Below are positions 1 to 7,246 of a DNA stretch of 64,000 bases, in pieces. Position numbers and translations under genes: made by a program. The stretch is from Paenibacillus thalictri (GTDB taxonomy: Bacteria > Bacillota > Bacilli > Paenibacillales > NBRC-103111), in contig NZ_SIRE01000021.1 of the NCBI RefSeq assembly GCF_004307995.1, positions 62,001 to 126,000 of the forward strand, written 5' to 3'. The number at the start of each line of letters is the position of its first letter. The stretch's first letter is position 1. The notes under the pieces were generated by a model. It was not told the origin of the DNA, searched no databases, and saw only the letters and a program-made list of their open reading frames with translations.

Positions 1-1199
1 ACACGGCCCGGTTTATCCGGGATGCGGTGCAAGGCGGGCCGGTCGATGCGGTCATCGTGCAGAGCACCACGTTTGTGGATGCGCGGTTTATTATCGAAAT
101 TATGGATGCGACGGATGCTCCGATTTTACTGTGGGGTGTGCGGGAACCCAGGGTAAACGGGACACGGCTGTCGCTGAATTCGATGACGGGAATTAACAAC
201 TTAAGCAATTCCATCGTGGCGCGCAGGCGTAAATTTGCGCTTCTTTTCGGAAATCCGCAGGAAGCGGAGCTGGCGGCAGAACTTCATGCGCAGTTAAAAG
301 TGGTCAGGTTGATGCAGCAATTGAAGCAGTTGAAAATCGGGGTGATCGGCAGCCAGCCGGACGGATTCCTGTTCTCTCATGCCGATCCGGACATGCTGGC
401 AAAGCTTGGGCCGCAGCTGATCGAGCTGAACTTGCAGGACGTCTTTGCCAAAGCGGCGGAAGTACCGGAACAGGAGGTGCAGTTGGCGCTGCAAACCGCA
501 GCGGGTCAGGTGAAGGGATTGTCCCTGCTGCCGGAAGAAGGCGTTGTCAAGTTTTCCCGTTTCCAAACGGCGCTGCTGCACGAAATTCGCCGGCTTGGCA
601 TTTCGATGGTAGCGGTTCGCTGTTGGCCGGAGTTTTTTACCGAATATGGGGCGGCCGCCTGCTCCACCGTTTCCAGCTTGATCGAATCGGGCGTTATGGC
701 CTCCTGCGAAGCGGATATTCATGGCGCCATCACAATGTATATTCAGCATCAGTTGGCGCAAAACGCGCCTTATTTGGGGGATCTTGTGCATATCGACGAA
801 AGCAAAGATTCCGGCGTATTTTGGCATTGCGGAGCGGGGGCTTTTTCGCTCGCCAGAGCGGATACCGGGGCCGTTGCCGGGCTTCATCCGAACCGCAAGC
901 TTGGTTTTACGCTTGAATTCGGATTGAAGGCCGGCGAAGTATCGGTCAACCGGTTAGGCCCCGACCCGTTTAAGCCGGGCGCATACCGGATGCTGATGTT
1001 AAGCGGCGAAGCGCTGGACGAACCGCAGAAGTTTTGGGGGACCAGCGTGGAGGTCGGCTTTGGCCAACCGATCGTTCCTCTCATGAAAAAGCTGATGCTG
1101 CAAGGCTTTGAGCCGCATTATTCGATCGTTTACGCCAATATTAACAAAGAAGTCGGCATGTTGTGCGATTGGCTGGATGTGGAGAAGAATCCATTATGA
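1..1199 (+). CDS. L-fucose/L-arabinose isomerase-family sugar isomerase, 5'-truncated (candidate sulfoquinovose isomerase, SqvD-like)
   Basis: The frame is open from the left edge, so the N-terminus lies outside the window; 398 residues are visible up to TGA 1197-1199. The family interconverts aldoses and ketoses using a divalent metal in the cytoplasm. Seen: a CWPEF motif, the segment GVMASCEADIHGAITM with the conserved metal-binding Glu, and FWHCGAG with the family His, all in the order typical of FucI-like proteins. Its stop overlaps the next start (ATGA at 1196-1199), so it is translationally coupled to a phosphofructokinase-family kinase and then an aldolase. Isomerase, kinase, class II aldolase, aldehyde dehydrogenase is the order I recall for the sulfo-EMP2 sulfoquinovose pathway. 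A fucose-, arabinose- or other deoxysugar-specific enzyme is the alternative. The family is well supported; the substrate is inference. Confidence 0.78.
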   Translation, partial: TARFIRDAVQGGPVDAVIVQSTTFVDARFIIEIMDATDAPILLWGVREPRVNGTRLSLNSMTGINNLSNSIVARRRKFALLFGNPQEAELAAELHAQLKVVRLMQQLKQLKIGVIGSQPDGFLFSHADPDMLAKLGPQLIELNLQDVFAKAAEVPEQEVQLALQTAAGQVKGLSLLPEEGVVKFSRFQTALLHEIRRLGISMVAVRCWPEFFTEYGAAACSTVSSLIESGVMASCEADIHGAITMYIQHQLAQNAPYLGDLVHIDESKDSGVFWHCGAGAFSLARADTGAVAGLHPNRKLGFTLEFGLKAGEVSVNRLGPDPFKPGAYRMLMLSGEALDEPQKFWGTSVEVGFGQPIVPLMKKLMLQGFEPHYSIVYANINKEVGMLCDWLDVEKNPL

Positions 1200-2434
1200 C
1201 AGATGCGGCTTGGGACAACACAGATAAACATGCGGATCATCAAAAATCCGGGCTGCGGCACAGCAAGATTGCCGTTGCCCAGGTGGGAGGACCTACCGCT
1301 GTCATTAACGGCAGCTTGTACGGTTTTATCAAAAGGATCAGACAACTTGAAGAATCGGCGGAAATTATCGGCATACATGATGGAATGTCCGGTTTGCTGG
1401 AAAACCGCATGTCCGCGATCAAACCGGAGCAGCCGCTGGAATGGCTGCGAGCGCAGCCAGGGTCGGCTTTGGGGGCGGGAAGAAAGTCGCTGACCGCGGA
1501 AGATATCGAAACGTGCGTGAATGGTTTGCGCGACCGTGATATCCATGCTTTGGCTTTGGCCGGCGGGAACGGCACGATGTGGGCATGCCGTCAGATCGAG
1601 CTGAAAGCGCGGGAGCTCGGATATGAGCTGCAGGTGATCGGCATTCCCAAAACTGTCGACAACGACATTATGGAGACGGATCATACGCCCGGTTTTCCCA
1701 GCGCCGCCAAATTTGTGGCGCATGCGGTGCGCGATTTGGGGGCGGATCTGGCGTCGATGAGAAGTTTCGAGCAGGTGCGTGTCGTTGAGACGATGGGCCG
1801 CAACGTAGGCTGGCTGGCCGCCGCTTCCGGGTATTTTAAACAAACGGTCGACGATGCGCCGCATTTGATCTATGTGCCGGAAAGCCGCTTTGATTTGGAG
1901 AAAATGCTGGCCGATGTCGCTTGTATTCAGCAGCGTTTGGGATATTGCCTGATCGTGGTGAGCGAAGGTTTGCGGGACTGCCACGACCGGCCGATCAGCG
2001 CTAACGGCATCAACAACGGGAAACAAAACGGGCAAGGACTGCGGGCATTGGGCGGGGTGGGCGCATATATCGCCGAAGAAATCGGCGAACGGCTTGGCGT
2101 ATCGTGCCGGTACGAAAACCTCGGCATGCTGCAGCGCTGCGCTTCACTGGCTTTGTCCGGGCAAGATCAAGCGGAGGCGGAGGCGGTCGGCTGCAAAGCG
2201 GCGGAGCTGCTGCTGGACGGGCATACCGGGGAGATGGTGACGATCCGGCGTTTGCAGAATACGCCTTACCGCTGGGAAACCGGGTCCGCGCCTTTTATCA
2301 AGGTGGCCGGAATGGAGAGGGAATTTGATTCGGCTTGCTTGGGGCAAGGCGGCCTAATTGCCGAGTCGTACAAGACGTGGCTTGCTCCGTTTATCGGGGA
2401 CAACCAACCGTATAAGCAGTTTTCCATGGACTGA
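1196..2434 (+). CDS. 6-phosphofructokinase (PfkA) family sugar-phosphate kinase (candidate sulfofructose kinase, SqiK-like)
   Basis: 412 residues, somewhat longer than bacterial PfkA (about 320). The start is ATG 1196, inside the stop codon of the isomerase gene. Seen: GGPTAVINGS near residue 31, GGNGTM at 123-128 and PKTVDND at 151-157, which are the phosphate-donor and catalytic loops of the family. Gly in the first loop (position 104 of the E. coli enzyme) with Lys in the second (position 124) is a mixed pattern: Lys is usual in pyrophosphate-dependent members, Gly in ATP-dependent ones, so the donor cannot be fixed by eye. It lies between a ketose-forming isomerase and a class II aldolase, so it should phosphorylate C1 of the ketose. 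In a sulfoglycolytic reading that gives 6-deoxy-6-sulfofructose 1-phosphate. Ordinary fructose 6-phosphate kinase activity is less likely given the operon but is not excluded. Confidence 0.8.
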   Translation: MTDAAWDNTDKHADHQKSGLRHSKIAVAQVGGPTAVINGSLYGFIKRIRQLEESAEIIGIHDGMSGLLENRMSAIKPEQPLEWLRAQPGSALGAGRKSLTAEDIETCVNGLRDRDIHALALAGGNGTMWACRQIELKARELGYELQVIGIPKTVDNDIMETDHTPGFPSAAKFVAHAVRDLGADLASMRSFEQVRVVETMGRNVGWLAAASGYFKQTVDDAPHLIYVPESRFDLEKMLADVACIQQRLGYCLIVVSEGLRDCHDRPISANGINNGKQNGQGLRALGGVGAYIAEEIGERLGVSCRYENLGMLQRCASLALSGQDQAEAEAVGCKAAELLLDGHTGEMVTIRRLQNTPYRWETGSAPFIKVAGMEREFDSACLGQGGLIAESYKTWLAPFIGDNQPYKQFSMD

Positions 2435-2495
2435 GAGTAAAAGGGCTCCCGACGATATCGGGCAGTACTTTATTACAAAAGGGAGCGGGATCATC

Positions 2496-3350
2496 ATGCA
2501 ATTGGTTTCCGGCATAGAACTTATGCAGGACGCGGCGCAGCGCAATTACGCCATAGGGGCTTTCAGCGCGCACACCGGCGAAATGATACAAGGGATATTG
2601 GAGGCGGCGGAGGAAGAACGCTCGCCGGTGTTGATCCAAATCGGTCAGCGGGCGATTCGCAACTCGGGTTTTGCCGGCTTGATTCATAACATTGAATTTT
2701 TCGGAAAAAGAACAAATGTTCCGGTTATTATACATTTGGACCACGGGAAAAGTTACGAGCAAGCGATCGCAGCGATCCAGGCCGGATGCACTTCCGTCAT
2801 GTATGACGGGTCGCATCACCCGCTGGAGACCAATATATCCCATACAAAAGACGTTGTGCGCGCAGCGCATGCGGTTGGCGTGGCCGTGGAAGCCGAGCTC
2901 GGCAAAATCGCCGGCGTGGAGGACGATTTGTCCGTCGATGAACAAGACGCCTATTATACGGATCCGGCCCAAGCGCTGGAATTTTACCAGGCCACGCAGG
3001 TGGATTCGCTTGCTGTAGCGATCGGCTCGGCTCATGGGCTCTACAAGCAAACGCCAAAGCTGGACACCGACAGATTAAACACGATCAGCCGGCAGTTGGG
3101 CATCCCGATTGTTCTGCACGGCGGCTCCGGCATTCCGGATGACCAGATCCGGCTTGCCATTCAACACGGCATCCGCAAAATCAACGTGGATACCGAACTT
3201 CGCGCGGCTTATACGGAAGGCGTCAGGGAGGCGGTGGAAACTTACGGCTCCGCTTATGATGTGTATCCGTTTGCGCATCAGGGCATGCAGCGCATGAAAG
3301 AAATCGTCAAGCAAAAAATCCGCGTATTCGGCAGCAACGGCAAAGCGTAA
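2496..3350 (+). CDS. class II fructose/tagatose-bisphosphate-type aldolase (candidate sulfofructose-phosphate aldolase, SqiA-like)
   Basis: 284 residues, normal for GatY/Fba class II aldolases. ATG 2496 is chosen because GGGAG lies at 2481-2485; the frame is open further upstream but without family homology. Seen: HLDHGKSYEQ from residue 80 (catalytic Asp82, zinc ligand His83), VEAELGKIAG (Glu ligand near 134), LHGGSGIP (His at 208, zinc and phosphate binding) and KINVDTEL. These enzymes split a ketose 1-phosphate into dihydroxyacetone phosphate and an aldehyde. The next gene is an aldehyde dehydrogenase, which suggests that the aldehyde half is oxidised. In the sulfo-EMP2 reading that aldehyde is 3-sulfolactaldehyde. 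Substrate specificity cannot be read from the motifs. Confidence 0.85.
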   Translation: MQLVSGIELMQDAAQRNYAIGAFSAHTGEMIQGILEAAEEERSPVLIQIGQRAIRNSGFAGLIHNIEFFGKRTNVPVIIHLDHGKSYEQAIAAIQAGCTSVMYDGSHHPLETNISHTKDVVRAAHAVGVAVEAELGKIAGVEDDLSVDEQDAYYTDPAQALEFYQATQVDSLAVAIGSAHGLYKQTPKLDTDRLNTISRQLGIPIVLHGGSGIPDDQIRLAIQHGIRKINVDTELRAAYTEGVREAVETYGSAYDVYPFAHQGMQRMKEIVKQKIRVFGSNGKA

Positions 3351-3428
3351 CGACGGCATAACGCAACAAAGGCATAACGTTAACAGGCGGAAACAAGCTT
3401 AAACAATCCAGTTCGGGAGGCATCGTAA

Positions 3429-4850
3429 ATGAACCATTATCCGATTCTGCTAGATGGAGAGTGGCTGACGACTGGCGAGGTATTGGAAGTCAGAAACAAA
3501 TATACCGGCGAAGTGATGGGCACTGTCCCAACGACAAATAAAGAGCTTGTCGACAAAGCGGTGGCCGCAGCGCTGCGGGCTTATCGGGAAACCCCTATGC
3601 CGCCGTATAAGCGGTACGAAATCTTAAAGAAAACAAGCGAGCTGCTGCTGGAAAACAAGCGGTATTTGGCGGCGATCTTATCCGGCGAAGTCGGGAAAAC
3701 GATGAAGGAAGCTTTGGTTGAAGTCGAACGTACGGCTCAGACGTTGGAAATATCGGCCGAAGAAGCCAAGCGGATCCACGGGGAAGGCGTTCCGGTTGAA
3801 GCTTCGCCAGGAGCGGAGAACCGCATCGCTTTTACTTTGCGGGTTCCCGTTGGCGTCGTTTGCGCCATCACGCCGTTTAATGTGCCGCTGAATCTGGTGG
3901 CGCACAAACTCGGCCCCGCGCTGGCGGCGGGCAATGCGGTTGTGCTGAAGCCGGCCAGCGTCACCCCGCTGATCGCTGTCAAGCTGGCCGAGCTGTTTGT
4001 TCAAGCGGGGCTGCCGAGCGGATTCCTGAACATCGTCATTGGCCCCGGTTCGACGGTTGGCGAGTGGCTGGCGAAAGACGAGCGGATCAGCTTGTACACG
4101 TTTACCGGAAGTCCGGGCGTGGGCCTCAAGCTGAAACAAGACACGGGTTTGCGCAAAGTGCTGCTGGAGCTTGGCAGCAACTCGGCGGTAATCGTGCATA
4201 AAGACGCGGACTTGCAGCTTGCCGCCAAGATGTGTGTCGATAAGAGCTTTGGCAATGCCGGCCAGGTCTGCATTTCCGTTCAGCGGATTTATGTGCACCG
4301 CGATGTTCACGGCATTTTTGTGCAAAAAATGACGGAAGCCGCGCTCAAGCTCAAAGCAGGCGATCCAAACGAAGATACGACCGATATCGGCCCGATGATC
4401 AGCGAGAAGGAAGCGGAGCGGGCCGAAGCTTGGGTGCGCGAAGCGGTGGCTGAAGGAGCGGTGGTCGAATGCGGCGGCATACGGCAAGGGGCCTTGTTTC
4501 AACCGACCATTTTAAGCGGCGTGCACGATACGATGAAGGTGGCTTGCGAGGAATTATTCGCTCCGGTTGTCGGCATCGCTGCATATGACGATTTGGACGA
4601 TTGCATCCGGCGCATCAACTTGTCCCGTTACGGATTGCAGGCGGGCATTTTTACGACAAATGTCCATACTGCGTTTAAAGCGGCCCGCGAAATTCACGTC
4701 GGCGGGGTCATGATTAACGACGCCTCCCAATTCCGGGCCGATGCGATGCCTTACGGCGGCGTAAAGCAAAGCGGCTGGGGGAAAGAAGGACCGCGGTACG
4801 CAATTGAAGAAATGACGGAAGAACGCATTGTCGTGATGAATTTGCAATGA
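3429..4850 (+). CDS. NAD(P)-dependent aldehyde dehydrogenase (lactaldehyde-dehydrogenase-like; candidate sulfolactaldehyde dehydrogenase)
   Basis: 473 residues, full length for the ALDH superfamily. A GGGAGG ribosome site precedes ATG 3429. Seen: the N-terminal Rossmann region with ITPFNVPLN, general base Glu247 in LLELGSN, the nucleophile Cys281 in GNAGQVCISVQR, and a C-terminal PYGGVKQSG motif. The GQVCISVQR variant is typical of lactaldehyde and phosphonoacetaldehyde-type dehydrogenases rather than betaine or succinic-semialdehyde enzymes. It lies 78 nt behind the class II aldolase, so it probably oxidises the short aldehyde released there: lactaldehyde if the substrate is a 6-deoxyhexose, 3-sulfolactaldehyde if it is sulfoquinovose. 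The presence of a sulfolactate module at 34.7-38.3 kb favours the latter. Confidence 0.85.
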   Translation: MNHYPILLDGEWLTTGEVLEVRNKYTGEVMGTVPTTNKELVDKAVAAALRAYRETPMPPYKRYEILKKTSELLLENKRYLAAILSGEVGKTMKEALVEVERTAQTLEISAEEAKRIHGEGVPVEASPGAENRIAFTLRVPVGVVCAITPFNVPLNLVAHKLGPALAAGNAVVLKPASVTPLIAVKLAELFVQAGLPSGFLNIVIGPGSTVGEWLAKDERISLYTFTGSPGVGLKLKQDTGLRKVLLELGSNSAVIVHKDADLQLAAKMCVDKSFGNAGQVCISVQRIYVHRDVHGIFVQKMTEAALKLKAGDPNEDTTDIGPMISEKEAERAEAWVREAVAEGAVVECGGIRQGALFQPTILSGVHDTMKVACEELFAPVVGIAAYDDLDDCIRRINLSRYGLQAGIFTTNVHTAFKAAREIHVGGVMINDASQFRADAMPYGGVKQSGWGKEGPRYAIEEMTEERIVVMNLQ

Positions 4851-4874
4851 TATGAACCAAGATGAGGTGGGCCG

Positions 4875-5984
4875 ATGTCAGGTACAATATTTGAGAGAAA
4901 ATTGGCGCAGATCAGGGAACAGCTTAAACGGCAAGGGCTGGACGGGCTCAAGCTGGGGCTGCAAAAAAATGTGTCGTGGCTGCTTGGCGGGAGAAGCCAT
5001 GTGAATACGGCTTCCGAACCGGCCTGCTGTGTGCTTGTCGTAACCGGGGACCATTGTCACGTGGTCGTTAACAATATCGAAGCCGAAAGGCTGCTGGAAG
5101 AAGAAATCGGCGAAACGTCCGCGCACAAGCTTCTTGACGTACATATTTGGCCTTGGCAAATCCCTGCCGCGCGGGAGCGCATCCTCGCGGATATATCCGG
5201 GGAGCTGCGAAATATGAAAAGCGACGCGGAATGGGAGCATCAGCTTATCGCCTTGCGTTCCATCATCGATCCGCAGCAAATGGAGCAGTGGCGTGATGTC
5301 GGACGGCTAACCGCCGAGGCGATCGAACAAGCCGCAATGGAAATCAGCCTGGGACAAAGCGAATACGAAATCGCCGGCCATCTTGCGCGTCATTGCTGGG
5401 AAAGGGAGCTGGACCCGATCGTCAATTTAATCGCCGTTGATGAACGCATTTTTACAAGAAGGCATCCGCTGCCTACCGGGCTTCGTCTTTCACGTTATGC
5501 GATGCTGGTTGTATGCGCGCGCAGCAAAGGTTTGATCGCATCGGCCACCCGGCTTGTCCATTTCGGCGCGATTGACGAGACGTTGAAGCGCAAACATGCG
5601 GCCGTGGCGGAAATTGACGCGCGGCTGATCGATGCCACAAGAAGCGGTATCGCCTACAGCGAGCTTTACGAGCGCATCACCGGCTTCTACCGCGATGCGG
5701 GATACCCGGATGAGGTGGCGAAGCATCACCAAGGCGGCTTAACCGGATACGCTACGCGGGAGCGGACCGCCGTCCCGGGAGAAACGATGGTTGTAGCCGC
5801 TAGGCAAGCTTACGCTTGGAACCCTTCGATCGCCGGGGTGAAGTCCGAAGACACGATCATCACAACAGACGATCGTCCCGAGCTGATTACCGTTTCCGCG
5901 GCCGGACATTTTCCGCAGCTGGAGGTTCAGGTTGACGGGCAAATATGGCGGCGCCCGGCTATTTTGCAGAGGGCACCGCGATAA
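4875..5984 (+). CDS. M24 (creatinase/prolidase-fold) protein lacking canonical metal ligands
   Basis: 369 residues, last gene of the first block, 24 nt after the aldehyde dehydrogenase, with a GATGAGGTGG ribosome site. The N-terminal half resembles the creatinase/aminopeptidase P N-domain (NVSWLLGGRSHVN, VVNNIEAERLLEEE). The C-terminal half follows the pita-bread fold, with a KHHQGGLTGY segment where peptidases carry their GHGIG-type His motif. The aspartate pair that starts the metal site in active M24 peptidases is not apparent: the region LSRYAMLVVCARSKG lacks it. I therefore read it as a non-peptidase or metal-independent family member. Its role is unknown; co-transcription points to the sugar or aldehyde pathway, perhaps as an auxiliary hydrolase or binding protein. 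The fold assignment is fairly secure, the function open. Confidence 0.65.
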   Translation: MSGTIFERKLAQIREQLKRQGLDGLKLGLQKNVSWLLGGRSHVNTASEPACCVLVVTGDHCHVVVNNIEAERLLEEEIGETSAHKLLDVHIWPWQIPAARERILADISGELRNMKSDAEWEHQLIALRSIIDPQQMEQWRDVGRLTAEAIEQAAMEISLGQSEYEIAGHLARHCWERELDPIVNLIAVDERIFTRRHPLPTGLRLSRYAMLVVCARSKGLIASATRLVHFGAIDETLKRKHAAVAEIDARLIDATRSGIAYSELYERITGFYRDAGYPDEVAKHHQGGLTGYATRERTAVPGETMVVAARQAYAWNPSIAGVKSEDTIITTDDRPELITVSAAGHFPQLEVQVDGQIWRRPAILQRAPR

Positions 5985-6088
5985 GGTGCGGTGAAATTTT
6001 TTCAAGACGAGACAAGACCTCTGTTAATGAGCCCAAACCGGACCATAGCAGATGTCTTGTCTTCTCGCTTGAGATCGGCTTGTTTTCG

Positions 6089-6117
6089 TTGACTCCCGAT
6101 TTTGTTATCTTTATAAT
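6089..6117 (+). promoter_or_regulatory. sigma-A promoter of the GntR gene at 6181
   Basis: TTGACT (6089-6094), a 17-nt spacer and a perfect TATAAT (6112-6117) lie 64 nt upstream of the GntR reading frame. The match to consensus is 11 of 12. It implies that the regulator has its own transcript, separate from the sugar operon upstream. Confidence 0.8.
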
Positions 6118-6126
6118 TAGGTCATA

Positions 6127-6138
6127 ACATCATGATGT
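6127..6138. promoter_or_regulatory. 12-bp palindrome, candidate GntR operator
   Basis: ACATCATGATGT is a perfect palindrome starting 10 nt downstream of the -10 box at 6112-6117, so it covers the likely transcription start. That position suits autorepression by the GntR protein encoded at 6181. Binding is inferred. Confidence 0.45.
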
Positions 6139-6180
6139 AATTTTTCGGGAAATTTATATCCATATGGCAGGAAGGGTGAG

Positions 6181-6939
6181 TTGAACATGAATGAACCAAA
6201 TGTAACGATGGAGAAACTTGATTCCAATAATCCCGTTCCGCTATATCACCAGCTTAAAAACATTTTGCTGCAAAAAATTGTAGACAAAGTATGGCGGCCG
6301 GAGGAATTGATCCCAACGGAAAAAGAGCTGATCGAGCAATATGGCGTCAGCCGCACAACGGTTCGCGAAGCGATAACGGAATTGGTCAACGAAGGATTTC
6401 TGGTGAAAAAGCAAGGCAAAGGCACAACCGTAACTTCGCATCATATGGAAGCGCGCCTCAGCAGGCTGTCCGGTCTTGCCGAAGAAATTATGGAGCAAGG
6501 GCTTGTGCCTTCGGCCAAACTGATCAGCGCCGAATTCAAGAAAGACCGGTTTTACGAGTTGTCCCAGCTTCAACTTCCCGACGGGGCCGTCGTGTACATT
6601 ATTGAACGGGTAAGATTCGCCAACGGCGAACCGATTGCTTATGAAATTACGTGTTGGCCCGAGCGAATCGGAAAGCTGCTTGAACTGGAAGATTTAAATA
6701 CGGCGCATTTTTACAAAGTGCTTGAGGAAAAACATAATATTTCGCTGAAAGGAGCGGATGAGACGATTCACGCGATCAATTCCATGACGTATGAAGCGGG
6801 ATTGCTGGGAGTAAGCCCCGGCGCGGCTTTACTGGAAATGAGGCGGGTAAGTTACGATAAGAATGGGGAACCGATCGAATATACCCGCACCAAATACCGC
6901 TCGGACCGTTATGCGTATAAAATCCATCTGGAGCGTTAA
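6181..6939 (+). CDS. GntR family regulator, HutC/FarR type with UTRA effector domain
   Basis: 252 residues. An N-terminal winged helix (about residues 15-85: PVPLYHQLKNILL, GVSRTTVREAI, VKKQGKGTTV) is followed by a UTRA ligand domain (about 100-245: SRLSGLAEEIMEQG, EITCWPERIG, EPIEYTRTKYRSDRY), normal for HutC-type regulators that sense sugars, sugar phosphates or amino acids. The site AGGAAGGG at 6169-6176 serves either TTG 6181 or ATG 6187; both give the same domains. It sits between the isomerase/kinase/aldolase operon and the FAD oxidase operon, each possibly controlled by it: a 12-bp palindrome overlaps its own transcription start and a GntR-like inverted repeat follows the next promoter. 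The ligand is unknown. Confidence 0.88.
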   Translation: MNMNEPNVTMEKLDSNNPVPLYHQLKNILLQKIVDKVWRPEELIPTEKELIEQYGVSRTTVREAITELVNEGFLVKKQGKGTTVTSHHMEARLSRLSGLAEEIMEQGLVPSAKLISAEFKKDRFYELSQLQLPDGAVVYIIERVRFANGEPIAYEITCWPERIGKLLELEDLNTAHFYKVLEEKHNISLKGADETIHAINSMTYEAGLLGVSPGAALLEMRRVSYDKNGEPIEYTRTKYRSDRYAYKIHLER

Positions 6940-6954
6940 AACAACAAACAAACC

Positions 6955-6997
6955 AAACCGGCCTGCCCGTCAAACTGAGGGAGAGGCCGGTTTTTTT
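6955..6997 (+). terminator. rho-independent terminator after the GntR gene
   Basis: AAACCGGCCT and AGGCCGGTTT form the arms of a GC-rich stem around a loop of about 16 nt, followed by seven T residues (6991-6997). It separates the GntR transcript from the next operon. Confidence 0.85.
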
Positions 6998-7046
6998 GCA
7001 GCAATTGGACAGGAAAACATCCTATTTCCGCGAAGCGAAAAAAAGG

Positions 7047-7075
7047 TTGACGCGCAAACAGGAGGTTCATATACT
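7047..7075 (+). promoter_or_regulatory. sigma-A promoter of the FAD oxidase/dehydrogenase/kinase operon
   Basis: TTGACG (7047-7052), a 17-nt spacer and TATACT (7070-7075). It is the only strong promoter in the 307-nt gap 6940-7246, and leaves a leader of about 165 nt before the TTG start at 7247. Confidence 0.75.
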
Positions 7076-7079
7076 ATAC

Positions 7080-7103
7080 ATATAGTTATATATACAACTA
7101 TAT
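7080..7103. promoter_or_regulatory. inverted repeat, candidate GntR operator
   Basis: Perfect arms ATATAGTT (7080-7087) and AACTATAT (7096-7103) flank ATATATAC. The core GTTATATATACAAC resembles HutC-subfamily operators (GT-rich half, TATA centre, AC-rich half). It covers the expected transcription start of the promoter at 7047-7075, so a repressor here would block the operon. Either adjacent GntR/UTRA protein (6181 or 12668) could bind. Confidence 0.55.
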
Positions 7104-7246
7104 CATAAAGCGAATGATGTGGACTGCGTGGTGGCCGCATACCGGCTTGAGGTTGACAGCCATCATGCGCCGTCGCACTTCGCGCTGGGAGCTGCGCGAG
7201 GTGCCGGAACGTTTTGCGTATCGCTAGGACAAGGGGAGTGGGTTCG

